From positions 1 to 63,612 of the forward strand of contig CAYNRE010000043.1 of NCBI GenBank assembly GCA_964399535.1: a stretch of 63,612 nt of DNA. Reading direction: 5' to 3'. Positions 36,035 to 45,799 of the stretch are shown here, in pieces; within the stretch, counting starts at the first letter, position 1; every line of letters starts with the position of its first letter. The DNA is from CAYNRE01 sp964399535. Its GTDB lineage: Bacteria > Planctomycetota > Planctomycetia > Pirellulales > CAYNRE01. A model generated the notes under the pieces. The model did not search any database. It had not been told where the DNA came from and saw only the letters and a program-made list of their open reading frames with translations. The translations under genes and the position numbers were made by a program.

Positions 36035-37033
36035 ATGTCGCTACCATCCATTTGCCGGGCACAGTTCGATCGATTGTGCCTCCTGGCAGTCCTGGCCGCC
36101 TGCGCGGGAAATCTTGGGAACCCGACTAGCGCGCGGGCTTCGAGCCAGACTCGCTGCGACGACACCATCTGGCTCTGCGGCTCAGCGAGCACCAGCTTGC
36201 TCGGCCCCGGCACGGCCGCCGCCGGTGAAAACCCCGCCCTGAGCAACGTCGGGCTGATCTGGCTTCGCTCAGGCGGCCTACTCACGGAAATGCTGCGGGG
36301 GCGACCCACGGGCGAAGATGCCCTGGGCATTAGCTACCAAATCGGCGACCAGACCCAATCGCTGGCCAACACCCGGTTGGCCGCCGACCTGGAGACTTCG
36401 TTTGCCGGCGGCGAGGGGAACCAGGTTCGCTACCTCGGCTCCAACGGCCAGTTGCAGTTGAACGTGAAATACCTGCTCCCCGTCGTGGCCGCCGATACCG
36501 GCGTGGTGCTCATTACCACCCGGGTAACGAACATCTCGGACGTTCCGATTTCGAACTTGAGAATCAGCCGGAGTTTAAACCCTCATTTTCAAGTCGACGC
36601 AACCAATTTTTCCGACGCACTGGGCATGGCTCGACTGGGGGCGGGCGCGGTCGCCGCCTCGCTGCCCGTCGTCGCCACGGCCAGCGCCGGTTCGGCGGTC
36701 GACGGCGCCACGCTGCTATTGGGCAGCCTGGACCCCGGGGTGATTTCCTCCGTGGAAGGTGACCTGGTCACCGACCCGCTCGATATTCTGCTCTCGCCGC
36801 GCGACCCGGCCGGGGCCGTGGAAGATACCTCGCTGGCCATGGCCCGCGATTTCGGCACCTTGCTTCCGGGCGAATCGGCAACGCTGAACCTGGTGCTGGT
36901 GGCGGCCAGCGACCCGGTGCGGGCCATGCAGGTGCTCGAGCAGGTCCCCGTGCCGGCGACCGTTTGGTTGGCGCTCGAGGGGGCGGCGATGCTGAGCGGG
37001 CTGCGACTGGTGCGCAAGCGCCGCCGGGCCTAG
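36035..37033 (+). CDS. Secreted protein with VPxPA-type C-terminal sorting signal
   Basis: 332 residues. A signal peptide (LCLLAVLAACAGNLG) is followed by a beta-rich body of low charge (VVLITTRVTNISDVPISNLR, LNLVLVAASDPV), and the C terminus has the tripartite form of PEP-CTERM-like signals: VPVPAT, a hydrophobic helix (VWLALEGAAMLSGLRLV), then KRRRA. Such ends are recognised by an exosortase, which is not in this window. The body could be a surface adhesin or matrix protein (a choice-of-anchor style domain), but no family is certain. Confidence 0.72.
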   Translation: MSLPSICRAQFDRLCLLAVLAACAGNLGNPTSARASSQTRCDDTIWLCGSASTSLLGPGTAAAGENPALSNVGLIWLRSGGLLTEMLRGRPTGEDALGISYQIGDQTQSLANTRLAADLETSFAGGEGNQVRYLGSNGQLQLNVKYLLPVVAADTGVVLITTRVTNISDVPISNLRISRSLNPHFQVDATNFSDALGMARLGAGAVAASLPVVATASAGSAVDGATLLLGSLDPGVISSVEGDLVTDPLDILLSPRDPAGAVEDTSLAMARDFGTLLPGESATLNLVLVAASDPVRAMQVLEQVPVPATVWLALEGAAMLSGLRLVRKRRRA

Positions 37034-37141
37034 CGTCGTGAGTAGCGCCCCAGCACCGCGCGGGGGCGGAGAAACGCAGAGCGGGCCCGCACCCGGGCCG
37101 GGAAAACTCCGCGCCGTGTAGCTGGACGGTCGGCCGCCCGG

Positions 37142-37990
37142 CTATACCTCGGCCGGCACGCCGTCGAGCACTTCGGCCAGCTTGCCCAGGGCCTCGGTCT
37201 CGATCTGGCGAACCCGCTCCCGGGTGAGCCCCAAGGTTTCGCCAATTTCCTTGAGCGTGTGGGGCTCGTTGTCTTCCAGCCCGAACCGCAGCCGCAGCAC
37301 CGTGGCCTCGCGGGGGTCCATGGTCTTGAGCAATTCCTGCACCTGCGAGAGGGCGTCGGTCTCGACCATCTCCTCGTCGGGGCTTTTCGATCGCTCGTCC
37401 ATCACCATTTCGCCCAACGACCAGCCGGCTTCCGCCTGGTCGGTTTGGGGGGTGGAATTGTAGATCCGGATCGCTTTTTTGATGATCGAGAGCTTTTTGC
37501 GGGGCAGACCCAGCACCCGGGCGATTTCCTCCGGAGTCGGTCCGCGGCCCAGTTCCTCGGTCAAGCGGATCGTGGCTCGCCGCCACTTGGAGAGCAATTC
37601 GACCATGTAGGCCGGAATCCGGATGGTTTTGGCCGTATTGATCAGGGCCCGCTTGATCGACTGCTTAATCCAGTAGCTGGCATACGTGCTAAAGCGGGTG
37701 CCCATCGCGGGGTCGAAGCCCTCGACCGCCCGGAGCAGGCCCAGGTTCCCCTCTTCGATCAGGTCCTGCAGCGAGAGGCCCTTGGAGGTGTAACCCCGGG
37801 CGATGTTCACCACCAGCCGCAGGTTGGCTCGAACCATGCGGTCGCGAGCGGCGAGGTCTCCCTGGCCGATGCGTACCGCGAGCTGTTGCTCGTCTTCGGC
37901 CGAGAGAAGTGCCGTTTCGTTAATCTCGCGCAGGTAGGTTTCCAGCGGAGATTGCACGGCCGAAGTAGCGCGTCGTCGAGTTTTTCCCAT
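37142..37990 (-). CDS. Sigma-70 family RNA polymerase sigma factor (RpoD-like, group 2)
   Basis: 282 residues. It contains region 1.2 (SPLETYLREINETALLSAED), region 2 (RANLRLVVNIARGYTSKGLS, DLIEEGNLGLLRAVEGFDP, RFSTYASYWIKQSIKRAL), region 3 (GRGPTPEEIARVLGL) and region 4 with its helix-turn-helix (LKEIGETLGLTRERVRQIET). These match primary-type sigma factors, but region 1.1 is missing and the length is about half that of RpoD, which places it with group 2 or short primary-like factors. It should recognise -35/-10 promoters. The gene is convergent with the VPxPA protein gene. Confidence 0.93.
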   Translation of the reverse strand: MGKTRRRATSAVQSPLETYLREINETALLSAEDEQQLAVRIGQGDLAARDRMVRANLRLVVNIARGYTSKGLSLQDLIEEGNLGLLRAVEGFDPAMGTRFSTYASYWIKQSIKRALINTAKTIRIPAYMVELLSKWRRATIRLTEELGRGPTPEEIARVLGLPRKKLSIIKKAIRIYNSTPQTDQAEAGWSLGEMVMDERSKSPDEEMVETDALSQVQELLKTMDPREATVLRLRFGLEDNEPHTLKEIGETLGLTRERVRQIETEALGKLAEVLDGVPAEV

Positions 37991-38130
37991 GTCGGCTTGC
38001 TGCGGTAGACCAGAGGTGTGGCTGCGGTATGCGAGACTGGGGAAACTATCGACGGGCCCCGAGGGGCTTCTGCAAAGAAGCGCTGGGGAGGGTGAGTGAG
38101 CGGGATTTGTGCAAGGTTCCGGCCGTACCG

Positions 38131-38169
38131 AAAAAAACGACCCCGCCGGACCTGGGTCCGACGGGGTCG
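38131..38169 (-). terminator. Intrinsic terminator of rpsA
   Basis: On the minus strand, 62 bases after the S1 stop codon, a long GC-rich hairpin (CGACCCCG at 38138-38145 pairing with CGGGGTCG at 38162-38169, plus an inner CGGACC/GGTCCG stem) is followed by seven T residues (the A-run at 38131-38137 on the plus strand). This is the clearest intrinsic terminator in the window. Confidence 0.88.
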
Positions 38170-38231
38170 ATGCGTTTCACGTTATCGGGCACTCCGCGAG
38201 GCTTGAAAGCAGCCCCGCCTGGCGCGGCGAG

Positions 38232-40040
38232 TTACTCCTCTTCCGGTTGTTCCGGCTTGGCCCGGGTCTTGATGAGCGGGCCGCTGGAACCCACGCCCCC
38301 CTTGAGCTCGCTGGCCGGCGGCGAAACGCTCGAATGGCCCGATTCCTTGGCCGGCGCCTCAGGCGTGTGGGAACCGGCCTCTTCGGCCCAGTCGACCCGT
38401 TTGCGCGAAAGGCCGATCTTGCGTTCGTCGGCGTCGACCCGGAGCACCTTGACCTCGATTTCGTCCCCGACTTTGCACACCTCTTCCGGGCTTTCGACCT
38501 TGTGGTCGGCCAATTCGGAAATGTGCAGCAGGCCTTCCAGGCCGTTTTCCAGGCCGACGAAGACACCGAAGTTGGTGAGCTTGGTGACGGTGCCCTTGAC
38601 GATCTGGCCGGGCTGGTACTTCGAGGGGATATCGGTGGCCCAGGGGTCGTCTTGCAGTTGCTTCAGACCCAAGGCGATGCGCCGCCGCTCCTGATCAACC
38701 GAGAGCACCTTGCACTCGATCTCCTGCCCCTTCTCCACCACCTCGCTGGGGTGGCTGATCTTGCGGGTCCACGACATGTCGCTTACGTGCAGCAGGCCGT
38801 CGATTCCTTCCTCGATCTCGACAAACGCCCCGTAGTTGGTCAGGTTCCGCACGGTGCCCTTGACCACGGTGCCGGGGGGGTAGCGGTCGGCCACTTTGTC
38901 CCAGGGGTTGGCCTGGGTCTGCTTCATGCCCAGCGAAATCTCTTGTTTGTCCTTGTTGATGCCCAGGACGACCACTTCCACCTCGTCGTCGGTGTGCACC
39001 AGCTCGTTGGGATGGTTGATCCGCTTGGTCCACGACATTTCGCTGATGTGGACCAGGCCCTCGATCCCCTCCTCGAGCTTGACGAAGGCGCCGTAGCTCA
39101 TCACGTTCACCACGGTCCCCTTGACCACCTTGCCCACCGGGTACTTATCGCTGATGTTCTCCCAGGGGCTGGCCGTCTTCTGCTTCAGGCCCAGGGCGAT
39201 CTTCTCCTTTTCGCGATCGATGTGCAGCACCTGCACCTCGATCTCCTGGTCGATCGAGACCATCTCCGAAGGATGGTTGATCCGGCCCCAGCTCATGTCG
39301 GTAATGTGCAACAGCCCGTCGATGCCGCCCAGGTCGACAAACGCCCCGAAGTCGGCAATGTTCTTCACGATGCCGCGGCGCAATTGGCCCACCTCGAGCG
39401 TTTCCATCAGGTGCTTCTTCTTCTCGGCCCGCTCGTGCTCGATCAGCGCCCGGCGGCTGACGACGATATTGCGGCGCGCCTCGTCGATCTTCAGCACCAG
39501 GCATTGAATCGTGCGGCCGATGTAGTCGCCAATGTCGTGCGGGCGGCGGATATCCACCTGGCTGGCCGGCAGGAACACGTTCACGCCGATATCGACGAGC
39601 AGCCCACCCTTGATCTTGCGAGTCACGTTACCGGTAACCACGTCGTTTTCGTGGACCGTTTCCATGACCTTGAGCCAGGCCTCGATCTTCTCGGCCTTGC
39701 GCTTGCTGAGGGCGATCATGCCCTCGCCCTCGTCGCCGGGGCCGGCCATGTCCTCGATGTCTTCGATCAGAACCTTGAATGTCTGGCCGGGCACCGGGGG
39801 CTCTTCCGACTCGGCCCACTCGGCCATCGGAATGATGCCCTCGCTCTTGTAGCCCACGTCGACCAGCACCGACTGGCCGTCGACCCGCAGCACCCGCGCG
39901 GTGACGATCTGATTAAGCCCGACGGCTTCGCCGCCCCAGTCGATTTGCTCGGGATCGGAGCCGGCCAAGGCCGACGAAAGTTCCGATTCCCACTCGAGTT
40001 CCGAAGGATCCAGGTTCCGAATTAGATTGCGATTAACCAT
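38232..40040 (-). CDS. rpsA: 30S ribosomal protein S1 (six S1 domains)
   Basis: 602 residues from ATG 40040; the longer open frame upstream has no homology. Six S1 RNA-binding repeats are visible, each with the family core (for example GQIVTARV-like start, RGIVKNIADFGAFVDLGGID, KGTVVNVMSYGAFVKLEEGI, KGTVRNLTNYGAFVEIEEGI, KGTVTKLTNFGVFVGLENGL). The first two repeats diverge, as in other S1 proteins that dock on the ribosome through their N terminus. The C-terminal tail (from about 555) is Pro/Ser/Glu-rich. The protein brings mRNA to the small subunit. Its own start has a weak ribosome site (GGCGGA), as is common for S1 genes. A strong terminator follows it. Confidence 0.96.
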   Translation of the reverse strand: MVNRNLIRNLDPSELEWESELSSALAGSDPEQIDWGGEAVGLNQIVTARVLRVDGQSVLVDVGYKSEGIIPMAEWAESEEPPVPGQTFKVLIEDIEDMAGPGDEGEGMIALSKRKAEKIEAWLKVMETVHENDVVTGNVTRKIKGGLLVDIGVNVFLPASQVDIRRPHDIGDYIGRTIQCLVLKIDEARRNIVVSRRALIEHERAEKKKHLMETLEVGQLRRGIVKNIADFGAFVDLGGIDGLLHITDMSWGRINHPSEMVSIDQEIEVQVLHIDREKEKIALGLKQKTASPWENISDKYPVGKVVKGTVVNVMSYGAFVKLEEGIEGLVHISEMSWTKRINHPNELVHTDDEVEVVVLGINKDKQEISLGMKQTQANPWDKVADRYPPGTVVKGTVRNLTNYGAFVEIEEGIDGLLHVSDMSWTRKISHPSEVVEKGQEIECKVLSVDQERRRIALGLKQLQDDPWATDIPSKYQPGQIVKGTVTKLTNFGVFVGLENGLEGLLHISELADHKVESPEEVCKVGDEIEVKVLRVDADERKIGLSRKRVDWAEEAGSHTPEAPAKESGHSSVSPPASELKGGVGSSGPLIKTRAKPEQPEEE

Positions 40041-40439
40041 GTTCCGCCAAAAATACCCTTCGACTCGGCACCGCCACCCGCCCCCTGGGAAGGTGCCACG
40101 CTGAATCGCTGCCCGGTTTGCCGGCTGCGAACCCACTGGAACCAGGAAACCACGGCTGGGTCTCCCTCGCTTCCAAACGGGCCGTACCCGCGATCGGGCG
40201 ACAGGTCTGAAAACCAACCACTCGGCGCGCTTGCCGGCCCGTGACACCACGAACCCCCTGAGCCTGCGCAGGCCAAACCGGTAGCTTACCACAAGCCACC
40301 AGACGTCTACAACGGCTCGGCCAGGGGCCTCAAGCAGCGTTGAGCCAAGCAGTTAGCTGCCTGACGATCGCTGGCAGCGGCCCGAAATACGCGCCGCCAG
40401 CAGGTCGAAACCACGCGATTCGGCCGTTGCTGTTCCGGG
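40041..40439. promoter_or_regulatory. Intergenic leader/promoter region of rpsA
   Basis: About 400 bases between the S1 start and the 3' end of the next minus-strand gene. No coding frame is supported. It should hold the rpsA promoter and 5' leader. I see no T-run hairpin or repeat that would identify an attenuator. Confidence 0.4.
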
Positions 40440-41237
40440 CTACCGTACCCGGGTGGCCGTGGGGCGTTGGGCTTGCCGCTGCTCGCTCGGCGAGAAAAAC
40501 TGCTCCAGCGTGGTGGCGGCGAACGATTCTCGGTCGCTTTCCACCTGGCTGATTCGCGTCAGGTCCTCGTCCAGAAGCCGCCACTGCACCTGGTGCCGGC
40601 TTTCATAGGTAATTTCTTTCCGCTCGGGCGTTGTTTGCGTCACGATAGTCAGCCGCACCTCGCTCGGGAGCGCACTGCGGCGGTCGAGCAGGGCGTTGAC
40701 GGCCAGCCGGGCGAACGGTGGCAGCGAGGCCGGGTTGGTCAGCGTGTTGAGTCGGGCAAACGCATCGGAAAATTCGCGATACTTGCGGCTCGCCTCGCGA
40801 CTGTGAGCCGCGACGGTCCGCATTTCGTACGTCATCCAAGGGCTCGCCAGCACCAACTGGCCATCGGCCGCTTCCGACTCGCGAAACTCGGGACGAGCCA
40901 AGAACTTAAGCAGGCCGTTGTTGCTTCCCGCGGCCTCGCGCCGCAGGTCGGCCAGAAACCGGTCGAGCGTTTCCAGAGTGACCTCGCTCTTGCGACGCTG
41001 AATCGGGTCGAGCAACACGAACCGGGCCGAACCAGGGTCGAACACCGTGACCGCGGCGGGCTGGGTCATGAAGTCGTACACCAGGTTCTGGTGGAACAGG
41101 GTAATGTTCTCGCGGGCCACCTGCCCCGGGCCGATCGTTACTCGGCTTTGAATCCGGAAATCCTCGCCTTGGGCGGAAAGCGTGGAACCGGCGGCCAGGA
41201 CGCACGCAAGCGCGGCCCCTCGGAAAGTGTGGTGCAT
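40440..41237 (-). CDS. Secreted protein of unknown function
   Basis: 265 residues from ATG 41237, chosen because a strong AAGGAGG lies 10 bases upstream and a signal peptide follows (GAALACVLAAGSTLSAQG). The mature protein opens with beta-strand-like text (RIQSRVTIGPGQVARENITL, NLVYDFMTQPAAVTVFDPGS) and turns helical and charged in the second half (ASRKYREFSDAFARLNTLTN). There is no recognisable enzyme motif. It is a candidate periplasmic lipid- or protein-binding factor by its layout only. It is the last unit before the polysaccharide locus. Confidence 0.75.
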   Translation of the reverse strand: MHHTFRGAALACVLAAGSTLSAQGEDFRIQSRVTIGPGQVARENITLFHQNLVYDFMTQPAAVTVFDPGSARFVLLDPIQRRKSEVTLETLDRFLADLRREAAGSNNGLLKFLARPEFRESEAADGQLVLASPWMTYEMRTVAAHSREASRKYREFSDAFARLNTLTNPASLPPFARLAVNALLDRRSALPSEVRLTIVTQTTPERKEITYESRHQVQWRLLDEDLTRISQVESDRESFAATTLEQFFSPSEQRQAQRPTATRVR

Positions 41238-41643
41238 GGCTGGCGACCTCCTTGTCGCGAACAATTTCGGGCTGACTGCTCCCCTCGCCCAGACCGGGGC
41301 AACCCCCGGGGCTCAGGGCAGAAGCGCTCGGCGAGCGCCGTCCAGGGAAAACTTTCCGCCGCGGCGCGGGCTCACCGCCCAAGGGGGTATCCGCTCGGGG
41401 GCGGGATCATATCTCACCACCACCGGCCCGGGAAACCCCAGTCGCCGCGCGGATTTCGCCTGGACGGCGGCCACCCAGTTGCAAGGTTCCCAAGCGGCAA
41501 ACACCCAAGAAAGTGCCTGGCCCAACGGGCCCCCGGCCGAGCTAGCAGCGCCAGCACCCCTAGTTTCGCAAGCCGGTCCGAGCCGAACTGCGCACTTGGC
41601 GGTTGGTGAACTGCGGCAGTAGGGAACTGGAGCTCAGAGGCTG
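41238..41643. other. Intergenic region at the edge of the polysaccharide locus
   Basis: About 400 bases with no supportable gene. A CCGGGG/CCCCGG inverted repeat with a 4-base loop lies at about 41294-41309. Upstream promoter sequence for the secreted protein should lie here. Nothing else stands out. Confidence 0.35.
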
Positions 41644-42984
41644 CTAAGCCTTGCGAATGCGCTCGCGCCCCTCGACCACGCTGCGGGTGGCGTTACGGGT
41701 ATCAATGACCAGCCGCGCGTGTTTGACGACGAAGTCGTAGTCGTAGGCCGAATGGTCGGTGGCGATCAGCACGACATCTTGCGCGGCCAGGTACTCGGGC
41801 GTGAGCGGGCTGCTCGTCAGCACCGGCAGGTGCGGATGCTCGCGCATGGCCGGCATGCGAGGGATATGCGGGTCGTTGTAGCTGACCACGGCTCCCATCC
41901 GGAGCAAGCGTTCGATGAGCTCGAACGAAGGGCTCTCGCGGGGGTCGTCCACGTCTTTCTTGTAGGCGATGCCCAGCACCCCGACGCGGCTTCCCCGAAC
42001 GGCTCGCGATTGATCGTTCAGCGATTGAACCAGGCGCTGGATCACGTAATCGGGCATGTGAGTATTGATCTCGCCCGCCAGCTCGATGAACCGAGTGTTC
42101 ATGCCATGCTTGCGGGCAACCCAGGTCAAATAGAACGGGTCGATCGGGATGCAGTGTCCTCCCAGGCCAGGCCCGGGATAAAACGCCTGAAAGCCGAAGG
42201 GCTTGGTCTTGGCGGCGTCGATTACCTCCCAAACATCGAGCCCCATGCGGTCGAACAACATCTTCAGTTCGTTGACCATCGCGATGTTGATCGAGCGGTA
42301 GGTGTTCTCCAGGATTTTGCAGGCCTCGGCCACCTCGGCACTGGAAACCGGCACCACCTTGACCACGGCATGGCCGTACAATGCGGCGGCCAGTTCCTGG
42401 CTGCGGGGCCCCACGCCCCCCACCACCTTGGGAATGGTCGAGGTTCCGAAATTGGGATTCCCCGGATCTTCCCGTTCCGGGCTGTAGGCGAGGAAATAGT
42501 CTTCCTCGACCCGCAAACCCGCGGCATCCAGAATCGGCTGAACCACGTCGCGGGTGGTGCCGGGGTAGGTCGTGCTTTCCAGCACCACGAGCTGGCCCGG
42601 CCGCAGTGTCTTGGCGATGTAGTGGGCCGTTTGCTCGACGTAGGCCAGGTCGGGATCGCGGCTTTCGCTCAGCGGGGTGGGAACGCAAATCAAGATGCAA
42701 TCGGCCTCGGCCAGGCGGCTCATGTCGGCCGTCGGCTCGAATCGGCCTGTTCCCACGCATTCGGCAATCAGGCTCGAGGGGATGTGGCCGATGTAGCTTT
42801 CCCCGGCCCGCAGGCGGTCGACCTTGGTTCGGTCGACATCGAACCCCATGGCGCGAAAGCCCGCCCGGACAAAGGTTTGCACCAGGGGCAACCCCACGTA
42901 GCCCAGCCCCACGACGCCGATGCGAGCCGTCTTGTTGCGAACCGCGTCATCCAACGACCGATCAGACTGGACTCGAGTGGCCAT
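41644..42984 (-). CDS. UDP-N-acetylglucosamine 6-dehydrogenase (WbpA/WbpO/TviB-like)
   Basis: About 446 residues from ATG 42984 (an upstream in-frame start exists at 43026). The family order is clear: Rossmann start RIGVVGLGYVGLPLVQTF, CVPTPLSESRDPDLAYV, ESTTYPGTTRDVV, catalytic Cys in GPGLGGHCIPIDPFYLTW, and C-terminal GIAYKKDVDDPRESPSFELI. It oxidises C6 of a UDP-HexNAc to the uronic acid with two NAD+. Sequence details around the catalytic Cys (FYPGPGLGGHCIPIDPFYLT) resemble WbpA/TviB rather than glucose UGD. The C4-epimerase gene upstream on the same strand would give UDP-GalNAcA. A second dehydrogenase at 52704-53933 is of the WecC type. Confidence 0.92.
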   Translation of the reverse strand: MATRVQSDRSLDDAVRNKTARIGVVGLGYVGLPLVQTFVRAGFRAMGFDVDRTKVDRLRAGESYIGHIPSSLIAECVGTGRFEPTADMSRLAEADCILICVPTPLSESRDPDLAYVEQTAHYIAKTLRPGQLVVLESTTYPGTTRDVVQPILDAAGLRVEEDYFLAYSPEREDPGNPNFGTSTIPKVVGGVGPRSQELAAALYGHAVVKVVPVSSAEVAEACKILENTYRSINIAMVNELKMLFDRMGLDVWEVIDAAKTKPFGFQAFYPGPGLGGHCIPIDPFYLTWVARKHGMNTRFIELAGEINTHMPDYVIQRLVQSLNDQSRAVRGSRVGVLGIAYKKDVDDPRESPSFELIERLLRMGAVVSYNDPHIPRMPAMREHPHLPVLTSSPLTPEYLAAQDVVLIATDHSAYDYDFVVKHARLVIDTRNATRSVVEGRERIRKA

Positions 42985-43189
42985 GCCGGGCAAGCACCAG
43001 GTACCAGGAGAAACGAGCAACCACAACCGCGCCCCGTCAGAGCTACGGGGGGCTCAGTCCAACATACCTCAGCCTGGCGGCGGGTGCACGCGATCGGGCG
43101 TGGGTCGGTATCCGCAAACTCGATCGAGCCGGCGCGGTCCCTGCGACCCGTACCAGCCGCCACGACCGGCCCGCCGAGCGTGGCCCCGC

Positions 43190-44161
43190 CTAACTGACCT
43201 GGCCCGCGCGGCGCCGGCCCGATTGATCGGCCAGGGCTCGGTAGTAGTCGATCGAGCGCTGCAGACCCTCGAGGAAATCGACCTGGGGTTCGTAGCCCAG
43301 CAAGCGGCGCGCTTCCGAGATATCCGCCAGGCTGTCGTGAATGTCGCCTTCGCGGGGAGGGCCATGGATCGGCTCGATCTCGGTGCCCAGCAGTTCATTG
43401 AGCGTGCCGATCAGATCCAGCAGCGTGGTCGAGCGGCCCATGGCCACGTTGAAAACGCGCCCCGCCGCGCGCGGCGCCTCGGCCGCGAGCAGGTTGCCGT
43501 GCACCACATTGGCCACGAAAGTGAAATCGCGCGACTGGGTGCCGTCGCCGTGAATGGTGGGCCGGTTGCCGGCCAGCATGGCGGTGACGAACAGCGGAAT
43601 CACGGCCGAATACGGGCTATCGGGATCTTGCCGAGGTCCAAACACGTTGAAGTACCGGATGCAAACGGTCTCGAACCCGTAGGTGGCCGTGAAGGCCTGG
43701 CAGTAATACTCGGCGGCCAGCTTAGCGGCACCGTAGGGCGAGATCGGGGCCGGCAGATCGGTCTCGCGCTTCGAGCTATAGCGCTGGTCGCCGTAAGCGC
43801 TCGACGACGCCGCGTAAACCAGCCGCTTCACGCCAGCCCGTCGCGAAGCATCCAGCAGATTCAGCGTGCCGGTTACGCAGGCGGCGTGGGTATCCAGCGG
43901 GCGCTCGACGCTGCGGGGCACCGAGGCCAAGGCCCCCTGGTGAAAGACATAGTCCACCTCCCGCACGGCCGAGGCCACCGCGGAGTAGTCGACCAGGTCG
44001 GCCTCGATAAACTCGATCTGGTTCAGCACCTCGCTCAGGTTCGACCGATGGCCGGTGCTCAGATTGTCGAGAACTCGGACGCGATCTCCACGCTGGACCA
44101 GGGCCCTTACGATGTGCGAACCGATAAACCCGGCCCCTCCGGTCACTAGGCAGGTCGGCAT
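43190..44161 (-). CDS. NAD-dependent UDP-HexNAc 4-epimerase (WbpP/TviC-like SDR)
   Basis: 323 residues from ATG 44161 (AAGGAGA about 9 bases upstream). Extended short-chain dehydrogenase: NAD site CLVTGGAGFIGSHIV, YAASSSAYGDQR and catalytic Tyr-Lys in SPYGAAKL, with downstream TIHGDGTQSRDFTFVANVV. The pattern DYVFHQGALASVPRSVERPL is very like WbpP-type C4-epimerases that act on UDP-GlcNAc or UDP-GlcNAcA. With the dehydrogenase next to it, the pair can make UDP-GalNAcA, as in the Vi antigen route. It is the 5' gene of the two on this strand, 205 bases apart. Confidence 0.9.
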   Translation of the reverse strand: MPTCLVTGGAGFIGSHIVRALVQRGDRVRVLDNLSTGHRSNLSEVLNQIEFIEADLVDYSAVASAVREVDYVFHQGALASVPRSVERPLDTHAACVTGTLNLLDASRRAGVKRLVYAASSSAYGDQRYSSKRETDLPAPISPYGAAKLAAEYYCQAFTATYGFETVCIRYFNVFGPRQDPDSPYSAVIPLFVTAMLAGNRPTIHGDGTQSRDFTFVANVVHGNLLAAEAPRAAGRVFNVAMGRSTTLLDLIGTLNELLGTEIEPIHGPPREGDIHDSLADISEARRLLGYEPQVDFLEGLQRSIDYYRALADQSGRRRAGQVS

Positions 44162-44709
44162 GCAAACGTTCTCCTTCTCGACAATCAACTGCGGTTCACC
44201 GCGTGAGCCGGTGCGGCCACCTGCGGCTGGCCGTGCGAGCCGCGACGGCCCAGGTCAGGACTGCCTGCCCTGTCCAACCTGACCCAATGTAGCTTTTTCC
44301 CGCCCGAAGGCACTCAGAATAACCACAGCCGTGGGGCGATACCAGCAGGCCCAATCCCCCGGCGCGTCGCGGAACGGGGCGCGGCGGGGTTCCCGAGAGG
44401 ATCGTGTGAAGGCCGGTTGAACTGCCCGGCGCCCTCTGGGGTAGGAAGGGTTATCTCGGTAAACTGCCCTAGGGGGATTCCGACGCCGATTCCCCACGCC
44501 GCGAATGGTCCGAGGGGGCCGGCGCAACGTCCCGACCGGATCTCGTGTGCTATCCTTCCGGACCGGTCGAGTTCGGCCCGACCGCTTATTTCGGCGGCCC
44601 GGCGGCGGCGGACGGCCCGACCCGCGGGCGTGCGTTTTCGCGCACCGCCAGGAATTCGACCAGGCGCACGATCGACCAGGGCAGGTCCAGGTTCAGCCGC
44701 ATTAGCTCG
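44162..44709. promoter_or_regulatory. Divergent intergenic region in the polysaccharide locus
   Basis: About 550 bases separating the minus-strand sugar nucleotide pair from the plus-strand sulfotransferase operon, so both promoters should be here. A frame extends upstream of the sulfotransferase start but has no homology. I see no confident promoter or repeat. Confidence 0.4.
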
Positions 44710-45693
44710 ATGAGTTCCTCTTCAACGCAACCCGTGAAACTGCTCTACATCGCCGGCTCCGGCCGTAGCGGCAGTACCCTGCTGGGTGGCATGCTGGGCC
44801 AGGTGAACGGGTTTTTCTACGGCGGCGAGCTGATGAACATCGGGCCCCGTTCGATCGGGGAAAACCGATTGTGCGGTTGCGGAGTGCCCATTGGGGAATG
44901 CCCCGTCTGGACCGCCGTGCTCAAGCGCAGTTTCGGCGGCGTCGACGCCGCCTACCAGGCCCTGGGTGCCAAGCGGGTTTACGACCCCCTGCGCAAGCTC
45001 CCCACGGCCTGGGGACCGATCCGCCGACGGTTTATCGACTCGCTGGGGCCCTTTCGGCAGGACCTGGGCCGACTCCACCGGGGCATCGCCGAGGAAACCG
45101 GCTGCCGGGTCATTGTCGACTCCTCGCACGTGCCCCTATATGGCGCCGTGCTCGAGTCGCTCCCCGAGGTGGAACTCTACGTAGTGCACCTGGTCCGCGA
45201 TGCCCGAGCCGTGGCCTACTCGTGGCTTCGCCCGAAAACGCAGCCCGACCCGACGCGCCCCTTCGAGATGAAACAGGATTGGACTTCGCTCACGGCGGCC
45301 ATGTGGTCGGTATCGAATTGGAAGGCGGAGCGGTTCTTTCGGCACCGCGCCGGACGTTACGTGCTGGTGCGCTACGAAGACCTGGTGGCCAATCCCCGGG
45401 GCGAGATCCAGCGTATTTTGCACCTGATCGGCGAGCCGCTTAGCGGGCTGCGATTTCACGGCCCCACCACCGTCGAACTGGCGGCCACGCACTGTGTGTT
45501 TGGAAACCCCGACCGGTTCAAGCTCGGCGAGGTTGGGCTACGGCTCGACGACGAATGGCGGCGCAAGCTCAAGTCGACCGATTGGGCTACGGTTACGGCC
45601 TGGACCTGGCCGGGCCTTTGGCGCTACGGATACCTGAGCGAGCCCGCACCCGCCGTACCGCGGCGCGAAGCCACGGCCGAGGCCAGCGCATGA
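44710..45693 (+). CDS. Sulfotransferase family protein (1)
   Basis: 327 residues from ATG 44710. The PAPS 5'-phosphosulfate loop is near the start (LLYIAGSGRSGSTLLGGML), and the 3'-phosphate site is YVVHLVRDARAVAYSW. A Cys-rich patch (ENRLCGCGVPIGECPVW) follows the first loop, common in the family of bacterial carbohydrate sulfotransferases. It would transfer sulfate from PAPS to a sugar hydroxyl or amine. It leads a run of same-strand genes (two-domain oxidoreductase, second sulfotransferase, methyltransferase, heparinase-like protein, glycosyltransferase), which places it in polymer modification. Confidence 0.88.
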   Translation: MSSSSTQPVKLLYIAGSGRSGSTLLGGMLGQVNGFFYGGELMNIGPRSIGENRLCGCGVPIGECPVWTAVLKRSFGGVDAAYQALGAKRVYDPLRKLPTAWGPIRRRFIDSLGPFRQDLGRLHRGIAEETGCRVIVDSSHVPLYGAVLESLPEVELYVVHLVRDARAVAYSWLRPKTQPDPTRPFEMKQDWTSLTAAMWSVSNWKAERFFRHRAGRYVLVRYEDLVANPRGEIQRILHLIGEPLSGLRFHGPTTVELAATHCVFGNPDRFKLGEVGLRLDDEWRRKLKSTDWATVTAWTWPGLWRYGYLSEPAPAVPRREATAEASA

Positions 45694-45799
45694 CCCCCCT
45701 GGCCCTCGCCGCCCGGCTCGTCGCCCAACCATTCCCATTCCGCTTGGCCGATCGAGCGGTCGGCAGCGCCCCGGATTGCTGGATGCGAGGATCGTGCCG

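Noticed and set aside
38109..40025. A 638-codon open frame on the plus strand
   Set aside because: It is the antisense of ribosomal protein S1. The minus strand has six clear S1 domains and a terminator; the plus-strand product is His/Asp/Val-rich with no motif.
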